Shown here: in pieces, positions 7,714-15,148 of the stretch
Numbering within the stretch: the stretch's first letter is position 1
How the letters are laid out: each line of letters begins with the position of its first letter
Assembly: GCA_029212405.1 (NCBI GenBank)
Contig: JARGNR010000049.1
Span: 3,279-47,476, forward strand
Reading direction: 5' to 3'
Source: Saprospiraceae bacterium
Lineage (GTDB): Bacteria; Bacteroidota; Bacteroidia; Chitinophagales; Saprospiraceae
DNA: 44,198 bases
Notes under the pieces: model-generated
The model's input: the letters and a program-made list of their open reading frames with translations, nothing else
Database searches by the model: none
What the model was told of the DNA's origin: nothing
Translations under genes and position numbers: made by a program

Positions 7714-8247
7714 TTATAGCTTAAACTTTACTGGTAAAGTGTATTGAACATTTACAGGTCGTCCTCTTTGTTTTCCTGATATCCATGTTATTTCCTTGTT
7801 CATTTTTTCAAGCACTTCTAGAGCTGCTTGCCCACACGTTTTATCAAAATCGGCGGCATGTTTATCCATGTCTAAGTCTCGAACGATTTTCATATTTCTC
7901 ATTGAACCATCTTTGGTAACAATAAATTGAATTACCGTCATTCCTTCCACTTTTTGATTTTTTGCTGCGGTAGGATATTTTAAGTTAGAATATATATAAG
8001 CGCGCATTTTATCTGTTGCACAATCATGAAGTTCTCCTCTGTCGAGCCCTTGTTCCTCACATCCTGGAAATCGCGGCATCTGCTCCACAACTTTAAATAT
8101 ATCACCTTCAATTGGAGGTGGATCTTCAACGGCTTGTTGTTGATCTGCTGGGTTAGCCACTGTTGGTATTTGTACTTGTGCTTGAAGTGAAGAAACAAAT
8201 AGGAGGGCAATTGCAAAGGGTAATAATTGGTAGATTTTAGTTTTCAT
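7714..8247 (-). CDS. Secreted TonB C-terminal domain protein
   Basis: A 177-residue protein with a cleavable signal peptide (MKTKIYQLLPFAIALLFVSSLQAQ), a short low-complexity linker, then a TonB C-terminal-like fold: EQMPRFPGCE, Y-SNLKYPTAAK, EGMTVIQFIVTKDGSM, and NVQYTLPVKFKL at the end. It lacks the N-terminal membrane anchor and Pro-rich spacer of energy-transducing TonB, so it is probably a periplasmic or surface adaptor. Three Cys residues are conserved with the adjacent paralogue. Its partner is unknown. Confidence 0.83.
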   Translation of the reverse strand: MKTKIYQLLPFAIALLFVSSLQAQVQIPTVANPADQQQAVEDPPPIEGDIFKVVEQMPRFPGCEEQGLDRGELHDCATDKMRAYIYSNLKYPTAAKNQKVEGMTVIQFIVTKDGSMRNMKIVRDLDMDKHAADFDKTCGQAALEVLEKMNKEITWISGKQRGRPVNVQYTLPVKFKL

Positions 8248-8326
8248 TGTGAATTAATATTAGTGATTTGATGTTTTAATTTAATTGAAATGTTTTGGTC
8301 TTTCAAGAGATGTAACTAGATAACAA

Positions 8327-8833
8327 CTATCGCTTTCTTTTTTTCGGTAATTTGAATTTAATCGGAATAGTATACTGTACTTCTACCGCTTTTTCATCTT
8401 TTTTACCAGGGATCCATGTTATTTCTTGCTGCATTTTAGTGATTACATCAATAACAGCATCGTTACACCCATCTCCAATACCTCTTTTTATATTTATATT
8501 TTTGACTTTGCCTTCTGGAGAGATTTTGAATTGGGCGACAACCATGCCCTCTGTTCCATTCGATCTCGCTTGTTTTGGATAATTTAAGTTCTTATAGACA
8601 TATTGCAACATTTTATTTTTGCCGCAATTTTCCTTCTCTTGTATAGTACCATCCATATCTTCACATCCAGGAAATCTCGGCATTTCATCTGGAGGATCTA
8701 CTTTTTTAGTTGACGTCGTTTCAGATGGAGAACTCGTTTTTTGACTTGGATTTTCATCTGTTTGACCACATAAGGGCATCGAGATAAATTGAATAGTCAT
8801 CAAGATCATAAAAATCAAACTTCCTTTTTTCAT
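8327..8833 (-). CDS. Secreted TonB C-terminal domain protein, paralogue
   Basis: A 168-residue paralogue of the downstream neighbour. It has a signal peptide ending near LCGQ, a Ser/Thr/Pro-rich linker (PSQKTSSPSETTSTKK), then DEMPRFPGCED, VYKNLNYPKQAR, EGMVVAQFKISPEGKV, and VQYTIPIKFKLPKKRKR at the C-terminus. The MPRFPGCE motif and three Cys positions are shared, suggesting a tandem duplication. The gene lies 79 bases upstream of its paralogue and 38 bases downstream of the SlyD-like gene on the same strand, so the three may form one transcript. Confidence 0.82.
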   Translation of the reverse strand: MKKGSLIFMILMTIQFISMPLCGQTDENPSQKTSSPSETTSTKKVDPPDEMPRFPGCEDMDGTIQEKENCGKNKMLQYVYKNLNYPKQARSNGTEGMVVAQFKISPEGKVKNINIKRGIGDGCNDAVIDVITKMQQEITWIPGKKDEKAVEVQYTIPIKFKLPKKRKR

Positions 8834-8871
8834 GTAGTGGTTTTATTGTAGTGAATAATCAGATTTATTGC

Positions 8872-9375
8872 TTAATGATGTGTTCCATCATGAACGTGAC
8901 CATGCTCAATTTCTTCTTTGCTTGCTTCTCGAATGGAAATAATAGAACCGCTAAAATGTAAGCTTTTCCCAGCCATAGGATGATTAAAATCCACGACCAG
9001 TTTATCTTCTTTGTCGTCCACAATGGTTCCTTGGAATGTTTGACCCTCTGGATTTTTCATTCGGACAGGTTGTCCTACAGCAGTTGCCTTTTCATCGATT
9101 TTTCCTTCTGCATTCTCAAAATTTTTCTTTGGTACTTCTACCAAGGCATTCGGATTTTGATTTCCATATGCTTCCTCTGGTGATAAAAGAAATGCATAAT
9201 CATGCCCTTCATCTTTGCCCTCTAGATGGGCCTCAAATCCTGGAATCATTTGACCGATACCAAAAATAAACGAGATGGGTGTACCTCCAAAAGTCTCTTC
9301 AATCATCTTTCCATCTTCAGCTCCTTCTTTGAGCGTATAGTGAAGTGTAACTACCTTGTGTTTTGAAATTGACAT
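8872..9375 (-). CDS. slyD: FKBP-type peptidyl-prolyl isomerase, SlyD-like
   Basis: A 167-residue cytosolic prolyl isomerase/chaperone. The N-terminal FKBP half has LHYTLKEGAEDGKMIEETFG and PISFIFGIGQMIPGFE. An insert-in-flap region (about residues 70-120, PEEAYGNQNPNALVEVPKKNF) follows, then LVVDFNHPMAGKSLHFSGSI. The tail ends HGHVHDGTHH, a short His-rich end that could bind metal as in SlyD, though much shorter than the E. coli tail. There is no signal peptide. A TAACTTTA element at 9412-9419 (minus strand) is a weak promoter candidate. Confidence 0.9.
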   Translation of the reverse strand: MSISKHKVVTLHYTLKEGAEDGKMIEETFGGTPISFIFGIGQMIPGFEAHLEGKDEGHDYAFLLSPEEAYGNQNPNALVEVPKKNFENAEGKIDEKATAVGQPVRMKNPEGQTFQGTIVDDKEDKLVVDFNHPMAGKSLHFSGSIISIREASKEEIEHGHVHDGTHH

Positions 9376-9474
9376 ATATTTTAACTTGATTTATTGTTTT
9401 TATTGCTTGTGTAAAGTTAATTTTATACCCAGCAATTTCCTTCATTGCTTATCATTTAAGATAAAATTAAACCC

Positions 9475-10281
9475 ATGGCACAGTCTTTTTTTAATAACAA
9501 GCGAGTTTGGATTACTGGTGCAAGCTCTGGAATTGGCAGAGAATTGGCCGTTGAAATTAGCAAACTTGGTGGAGCTTGTATTCTTTCTGCTCGTTCTGAA
9601 TCTATGTTAAAAGAAACCAATGAGTTGACGGTAGGCAAAGACAAAAATGTTGTTGTACCCTTGGATGTGACGGATGAAACTGCTGTAGAAAGCGCTTACG
9701 CATCCATAATTGAAGATGGACCTGTTGATATTTTGATTAATAATGCAGGTGTTTCTCAGCGATCTACCGCCGAAGATACAGCAATGTCCGTTTATCGTTC
9801 ATTGATGGAAGTTAATTATTTCGGAGTTGTAAAACTCACGAAGGTAGTACTTGACGCTATGCTTAAAAGAGGGCAGGGGAGTATTGTCACCATCAGTAGT
9901 ATTGCGGGTAAGGTTGGCCCTCCTTATAGATCAGGATATGCAGGAAGTAAACATGCATTGCATGGGTTTATGGACAGCTTGAGAGCTGAAATATCGCACA
10001 GAGGAGTACATGTATTGGTGGTTTGTCCGGGATATATCAATACGCCTATTGCCATCAATGCATTAAACGGAAAAGGAGAGAAATACAATAAGAAGGACGA
10101 GGAAAATGCGCAAGGTCTTGACCCAAATGATTTAGCTAAAATGATACTTAAGGCCATTGCGAAAAAGAAAAATGAAGTCTATTTTGGCAAATTTGAAGTC
10201 AACGCAGTTCGTCTAAAACGATTTTGGCCAGGCCTACTGACCAAGATGCTAAGCAGAAAGTTTCATCAAAATCCAAAATGA
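9475..10281 (+). CDS. Short-chain dehydrogenase/reductase
   Basis: A 268-residue classical SDR. The cofactor motif TGASSGIG is at residues 14-21, NNAG at 89-92, catalytic Ser in TISSIAG (about 141-142), and YAGSK with Tyr155 and Lys159. The helix and tail after PGYINTP are typical of membrane-associated SDR family members (DHRS7-like). The substrate cannot be determined. The gene is divergent from slyD and convergent with the symporter gene. Confidence 0.9.
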   Translation: MAQSFFNNKRVWITGASSGIGRELAVEISKLGGACILSARSESMLKETNELTVGKDKNVVVPLDVTDETAVESAYASIIEDGPVDILINNAGVSQRSTAEDTAMSVYRSLMEVNYFGVVKLTKVVLDAMLKRGQGSIVTISSIAGKVGPPYRSGYAGSKHALHGFMDSLRAEISHRGVHVLVVCPGYINTPIAINALNGKGEKYNKKDEENAQGLDPNDLAKMILKAIAKKKNEVYFGKFEVNAVRLKRFWPGLLTKMLSRKFHQNPK

Positions 10282-10317
10282 GCAACGGATAAATAGATAT
10301 TGATTATTATCCAATGC

Positions 10318-11631
10318 TTAAAAATTCTCTTTTACATCATCCCAGTTCTCAACGTGCGGTTCACCTAATCTACCCAATGAATTTCCAACGACCATAGCCA
10401 CAGTTGCATCTCCAGTAACATTGACTACTGTACGACACATATCCAATGGACGGTCGACAGCAAAAATGAGTGCTAATCCTATAGCTAGAGATTCTGCTGG
10501 TAAGCCCAAAGACTCCAATACTATGACTAACATGACCATTCCTGCTCCAGGTACTGCTGCGGAACCTATCGAAGCTAGAAGAGCGGTGAGGACAATAGTG
10601 ATCTGATCTGAAAACGTCAAATCAAAGTCCAATGCCTGACAGATGAATACGGCAGCTACAGCTTGATATAAACTCGTGCCATCCATATTGATTGTGGCTC
10701 CAACTGGTAATACGAAACTGGTTACTTCTTTTTCTACTCCCAAATGTTCTTCCACTCTTTCCATTGTTACAGGCAAGGTCGCTGCACTTGAAGAAGTAGA
10801 AAACGCTAACAATTGTGCAGGGCTAATTCCTTTGAGGAAAAATCCTGGTCTTTTGCCAGTAAATAATACAACGGCGGTAATATAGACAGCAATCATTATA
10901 ATCAAACCAAGTACTACGCTAAATGCATACCACCCCAAGGCTTTGAATAGATCTGGATTGGTGGTTTCTGCTACCAGAGAAGCTAGCAAGGCAAAAACAG
11001 CAACTGGAGCGATCAACATAATTAAATCCACCATTTTCAGGATGACATCATTCAGACTGTCAAAGAAGCTTTTGAGCGGGGCACTTTGTTCATCCTTTAC
11101 TAATAGCATACTAATACCCAAAAAGATGGCAAAGAAAATCACTTGTAGCATATTTCCATTGTCAGAAGCAGCGCCAAAAATATTTTGAGGGACCATATCT
11201 ACAACAAACTGTAATGGTCCTTTATTCTTTTGGTTGGTCGCACTCATCACTTTCTTTTCTGCATCCCCTTTGAAAGATTGAGTTAATTCAGCAACGGTCT
11301 CACTCGAAACATATTCACCAGGTTGAATCACATTTACAATCGTAAGACCAATGGTAATGGCAATAATTGTAGTTATGATATACATGAAAATGGTACGAAG
11401 TCCCATGTCCTTAAATTTGGAGATGTCCTTCAGGTCTGAAATTCCTTTGATCAACGAAGCAAGAATAAGAGGTATGGCAATTAATTTTAAAAGACTAATG
11501 AAGATGGTACCAAACGGCTTGATCCAATCTGCAACAAATGTTTGCCAGCCTAATTTAGAAGCAAGAATCCCGAATAGGACACCTGCAATCATACCTATCA
11601 TTATTTGCCAATGCAACTCTAATTTCTTCAT
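10318..11631 (-). CDS. Dicarboxylate/amino acid:cation symporter (DAACS family)
   Basis: A 437-residue inner-membrane symporter of the GltP/DctA family, importing glutamate, aspartate or C4-dicarboxylates with Na+ or H+. Family signatures are visible: the serine-rich reentrant loop LLAFSTSSSAATLPVTM, NMDGTSLYQAVAAVFICQ and SIGSAAVPGAG, followed by the RPLDMCRTVVNVTGDATVA helix. About eight membrane segments are present and the length is typical. Glutamate versus dicarboxylate preference is not assigned. Confidence 0.92.
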   Translation of the reverse strand: MKKLELHWQIMIGMIAGVLFGILASKLGWQTFVADWIKPFGTIFISLLKLIAIPLILASLIKGISDLKDISKFKDMGLRTIFMYIITTIIAITIGLTIVNVIQPGEYVSSETVAELTQSFKGDAEKKVMSATNQKNKGPLQFVVDMVPQNIFGAASDNGNMLQVIFFAIFLGISMLLVKDEQSAPLKSFFDSLNDVILKMVDLIMLIAPVAVFALLASLVAETTNPDLFKALGWYAFSVVLGLIIMIAVYITAVVLFTGKRPGFFLKGISPAQLLAFSTSSSAATLPVTMERVEEHLGVEKEVTSFVLPVGATINMDGTSLYQAVAAVFICQALDFDLTFSDQITIVLTALLASIGSAAVPGAGMVMLVIVLESLGLPAESLAIGLALIFAVDRPLDMCRTVVNVTGDATVAMVVGNSLGRLGEPHVENWDDVKENF

Positions 11632-11671
11632 GTTTCTCTATTGTGAGCCACAAAATAGTAAATCAAAGGGT

Positions 11672-12049
11672 TCAGATGTTGATTACGGAGAATATTTTTG
11701 GAAGGAAAATTAATAGACCAATCACTAAGGCCGTAAATGCAGTAATTAATACAGCACCCGCAGAGAGATCTTTTATGTGTTCGATTCTTTGATCTTGGTC
11801 CGGTTGTATGAAATCAGCCATTTTTTCAATTGCGGTATTAAAGGCCTCTGCAGACAAGACCATTGCAATGCTTACAACAATGAACATCCATTCTGTAGAA
11901 GAAACTTTGAAATACCAGCCCAAACCAATAGCAAAGACAGCTAGGGTGCAATGAATCCATGCATTGTGCTCATGTCGAAAAAGTAATTTTATGCCTTTAA
12001 AAGCAAATGAAAAACTTTTAATTCTATCTTTTACTGAAAACTTATTCAT
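11672..12049 (-). CDS. Diacylglycerol/undecaprenol kinase family protein
   Basis: A 125-residue small integral membrane kinase of the DgkA family, phosphorylating a lipid alcohol (diacylglycerol or, in many non-proteobacteria, undecaprenol). The signature EAFNTAIEKMADF is followed by IKDLSAGAVLI with catalytic acidic residues, and three membrane helices are seen. A -7 element TATATTTG lies about 30 bases upstream of the ATG. It is 40 bases upstream of the symporter gene on the same strand, so read-through is possible. Confidence 0.9.
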   Translation of the reverse strand: MNKFSVKDRIKSFSFAFKGIKLLFRHEHNAWIHCTLAVFAIGLGWYFKVSSTEWMFIVVSIAMVLSAEAFNTAIEKMADFIQPDQDQRIEHIKDLSAGAVLITAFTALVIGLLIFLPKIFSVINI

Positions 12050-12078
12050 ACGTTGATTTCAATGGAGTTTTTAGACTG

Positions 12079-12086
12079 CAAATATA
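12079..12086 (-). promoter_or_regulatory. Promoter -7 element of the DAGK-family gene
   Basis: On the minus strand it reads TATATTTG, an exact consensus match. The predicted start, about 12072, gives a 5' leader of about 23 bases. Confidence 0.55.
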
Positions 12087-12172
12087 ATCAATCTGTGGAG
12101 GAGGAAATTAAGATAAGAGAATCAAAAATATTTGGATTGAATATTGCACTACTATCCAAAATCATCTGTTAA

Positions 12173-13858
12173 ATGAATATTAAGAATTATACGCCTTCGA
12201 GAGCGCAGGTTTCACGATCAGCGATTCAAAGACTTCAAACCAGTATGCGTCACTTGTTTATGCGAGGAGGATACAAACCATTAGGAGTTTCAGGTGAAAC
12301 GATGATCTCTTCCATGTTGGCATTGGCTCCAGAAATATATGGATCAATTGCGGATGAAGAACGGGTAGAATTGACTGGGCTATTGTATATTTTTCAAAGG
12401 CTACCTATTGGTATAGAATCGTGTCGTTATGTGAAATTGATTAGTAGAGAAGGGTTTGAAGACAGTACGTTTGATGCGATTGTCCCTTCAAAAAGACGTA
12501 GGAATTGTTATAAGGTGGATGCGGAACAAATGTTTATTGAAATGACGAGGGGAAGAAGTGACATTTTTGATGTGCTCACCCACTTGACTTTTTTGTTTAT
12601 TGAATCAGAAAAAATTAGAAGAAATAGTCTTGATAGTAAAAACAGGGAAGTGCGGTCTTGGAAGATGTTGGAGAAGATCATTCAAAAAATTGAAAGAGGT
12701 GAAAAATATGACAAAGAAGTTGGGTATACCTATTTGAGTACATTGTTGGGACGAACGTTCAACGAGACTGTAGAAGCCTACAGAAGTTTTGAGAATGCCA
12801 AGGGCGTGAATTCATTGTTTGAAATCGTGTATTGGCTCGGTAAGCGATCAATGGAAGAATACTTGGATGATAATGATAGAGAAATCAATTTTTCTTCGGC
12901 TTTGCGAGAAAAATTAGATCATCATATTTATGGAAATCAGTGGGCAGACCGTATAAAAGACTACTTGTTTGAAAATGACTTGTTTGACCGTGAAATTCAT
13001 ATCATCAGTGCGAATCTCCATAGTGTAATGAACTCTATCTATGCAGACAAGGTGTTGAATTCAAAGTCGGAATATGAACGAATAGAAGATATCGCTGAAG
13101 ATTTGAGTAAATCTGCCAACGCCTCAAAAAGGGAACTGGTCAGAAAATATGCGCTCAAAAATGGTATGGCAGAATTGGACGATAACAATGGAACAAATAT
13201 TTCAGTTCAAATATTTGATTGTAGTAAAATTAACCCTAAATACCTTTCAAAAGAGCTGGGGCCAGTAAAGGACCTAGAGAAAAAAGCCATTATTGTAATG
13301 GACTATGCGTTCGGACAACAGGCTTTTGAGACGTTGGATGAATTACTTAAACCCTATGAATATAATGATGAAAGTAAGTTGAATTTAAACGTCAAATCTA
13401 TCGGTATTATGGGTAAGGCAGGCATATTGTGCGGTGATAAAGGTGACATTATGATTCCCAATGCGCATATTTTTGAAGGGAGCGCAGACAATTATCCATT
13501 TGAAAATGCATTAAAACCCGAAGATTTTGTGGATGCAGAAATTAAATCTTTTGGTGGTCCAATGATTACCGTTTTAGGTACTTCACTACAAAATAAGGAT
13601 ATACTGCGTTACTTCTTAAAATCTTCTTGGGGAGTAGTAGGTCTAGAAATGGAAGGTGCACATTATCAAAAAGCTATACAAGCGGCATCAAAAATTAGAA
13701 AAAGCATTTCAGAGAATGTTGTGTTACGATATGCCTATTATGCTTCTGATAATCCATTAGAGACAGGAAGTACTTTGGCCTCTGGAAGTCTTGGGATGGA
13801 TGGTGTAAAACCCACCTATATGATAACCACAGCTATGGTAAGAGGGGTATTTGCCTAA
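12173..13858 (+). CDS. Large conserved Bacteroidota-type protein (DUF6909-like) with nucleosidase-like C-terminus
   Basis: A 561-residue cytosolic protein; I associate it with DUF6909 from memory, without a search. The N-terminal 360 residues are mostly helical, with no motif I recognise. The C-terminal 170 residues resemble the nucleoside phosphorylase/nucleosidase (PNP/UDP) fold: GIMGKAGILCGDKGDIMIPN, a loop ending FGGPMITVLGT, GLEMEGAHYQKA (like the catalytic MExA motif) and YYASDNPLETGS (like the base-recognising Ser-Asp). A nucleotide-cleaving or nucleotide-sensing role is inference. It is a single gene divergent from dgk and convergent with the nuclease gene. Confidence 0.7.
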   Translation: MNIKNYTPSRAQVSRSAIQRLQTSMRHLFMRGGYKPLGVSGETMISSMLALAPEIYGSIADEERVELTGLLYIFQRLPIGIESCRYVKLISREGFEDSTFDAIVPSKRRRNCYKVDAEQMFIEMTRGRSDIFDVLTHLTFLFIESEKIRRNSLDSKNREVRSWKMLEKIIQKIERGEKYDKEVGYTYLSTLLGRTFNETVEAYRSFENAKGVNSLFEIVYWLGKRSMEEYLDDNDREINFSSALREKLDHHIYGNQWADRIKDYLFENDLFDREIHIISANLHSVMNSIYADKVLNSKSEYERIEDIAEDLSKSANASKRELVRKYALKNGMAELDDNNGTNISVQIFDCSKINPKYLSKELGPVKDLEKKAIIVMDYAFGQQAFETLDELLKPYEYNDESKLNLNVKSIGIMGKAGILCGDKGDIMIPNAHIFEGSADNYPFENALKPEDFVDAEIKSFGGPMITVLGTSLQNKDILRYFLKSSWGVVGLEMEGAHYQKAIQAASKIRKSISENVVLRYAYYASDNPLETGSTLASGSLGMDGVKPTYMITTAMVRGVFA

Positions 13859-13962
13859 TTGATTAAATTTTACGCAGAATTTTAACTCTTAGGTGTTTTT
13901 ACTAACTAACTCCCTATTTAATTAGGTTAAACTTTAAGCATCAAGAAGAGAGTATTATCTTA

Positions 13963-15003
13963 TTATACCTTTTTGACCAAATAAACAAAAACAGGAAAGT
14001 GATCTGAGTATCCGCCTTGATATTTGTCTCCAGAAAAAGTCCTGTAAGGATAGCCTTTATACTGTCCCGATCTTTGAATCAAGTATTTTTTATTGAAAAT
14101 AATGGCTCTGTAATAAAAATAACCGTCCTGTTCTTGGTCGAGTAAACCTGGTGAGAGAATTATTTGATCAAACAAACTCCAATTATCTCGATACGCATTA
14201 CTGCCTAATCCTCTTCGATAATAATCATGCATTGGATTAAACATATCTCTTTCACCTACATCTTTTTTCTTTCCCTTTGCTTTAAGAATACCTTTAGTAC
14301 TTGTACTTGTGGGGTCATCATTGAAATCACCCATGACTAAGACTTTTACATTTGGATTAACCGCTTTGAGTGAATCCACAATCATTTTGCATGTTTGGGC
14401 CGCTTTATTTCGTCTTGGAGCAGATCTTTTTTCTCCACCGGATCTAGACGGCCAGTGATTGACCAATACATGAGTTGTATCTCCATCAAGTACTCCTTCT
14501 ACGTGCATAATTTCTCGAGTTCTCAAGGTGTCCCCGTCATCAAAAATGTAATTGATGTTTTCCATTTTTACATTAAGTACTTTAAAATGGGAGGGATTAT
14601 AGATCATGGCTACATCTATTCCTCTTCTATCTGGGGAGTCGCGATGGACAATTTGGTAATTTCTATCCGCAATGGATTCTTGTTTTACCAGATCTTCAAG
14701 GACTCTTTTATTTTCAATTTCAGACACTCCTAGTATGGATAAGCCAGCGGGTGTCACATCTATGCCCATTTGACTAATCACATAGGCCATATTTGCTAGC
14801 TTTTCTTTGTATTTTTCTTCTGTCCAGGCTCTTTTCCCCCAGGGAGTGAATTCTGAGTCTCTTATGGTGGTATCCCGTTCAAAATCAAATAAGTTTTCAA
14901 GATTGTAAAATCCGACAGAAACTGCTTTGAATTGATCTTTTTGTGCTGATACAGAACAAATTGCAAGGAGTAAAATAAAAATAGTAGAAATGACTCTAGT
15001 CAT
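13963..15003 (-). CDS. Secreted endonuclease/exonuclease/phosphatase family protein
   Basis: A 346-residue exported Mg-dependent phosphohydrolase. The signal peptide ends near CSVSAQ. EEP motifs are in order: FYNLENLF (N34, N37), SEIENK (E95), VNHWPSR (H183), GDFNDDP (D226, N228) and the final SDHFPVF (D334, H335). The substrate could be nucleic acid or a phosphodiester/phosphomonoester. It is divergent from the TonB receptor and DUF5689 lipoprotein genes, so the three probably form an extracellular nucleic-acid or phosphate-ester scavenging locus. That assignment is inferred from context. Confidence 0.88.
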   Translation of the reverse strand: MTRVISTIFILLLAICSVSAQKDQFKAVSVGFYNLENLFDFERDTTIRDSEFTPWGKRAWTEEKYKEKLANMAYVISQMGIDVTPAGLSILGVSEIENKRVLEDLVKQESIADRNYQIVHRDSPDRRGIDVAMIYNPSHFKVLNVKMENINYIFDDGDTLRTREIMHVEGVLDGDTTHVLVNHWPSRSGGEKRSAPRRNKAAQTCKMIVDSLKAVNPNVKVLVMGDFNDDPTSTSTKGILKAKGKKKDVGERDMFNPMHDYYRRGLGSNAYRDNWSLFDQIILSPGLLDQEQDGYFYYRAIIFNKKYLIQRSGQYKGYPYRTFSGDKYQGGYSDHFPVFVYLVKKV

Positions 15004-15022
15004 AATATAGTGTTTGATGGGG

Positions 15023-15030
15023 CAAATATA
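15023..15030 (-). promoter_or_regulatory. Promoter -7 element of the EEP nuclease gene
   Basis: The minus strand reads TATATTTG, with a predicted start near 15016 and a leader of about 13 bases. It faces the TATTTTTG element at 15118 across a short divergent promoter region. Confidence 0.55.
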
Positions 15031-15117
15031 AATTTATTATTGTCTGTACTATTACTCAAATTCACACATTTATAAATAATTAATATGATATTTTCACATG
15101 TATATAAGCAATAAGTC

Positions 15118-15125
15118 TATTTTTG
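15118..15125 (+). promoter_or_regulatory. Promoter -7 element of the TonB-dependent receptor gene
   Basis: TATTTTTG matches TAnnTTTG. The predicted transcript start, about 15131, lies after the in-frame ATG at 15098 and before that at 15149, so it decides the start codon. Confidence 0.55.
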
Positions 15126-15148
15126 CGTCAAAATGTGAATCAACCACA

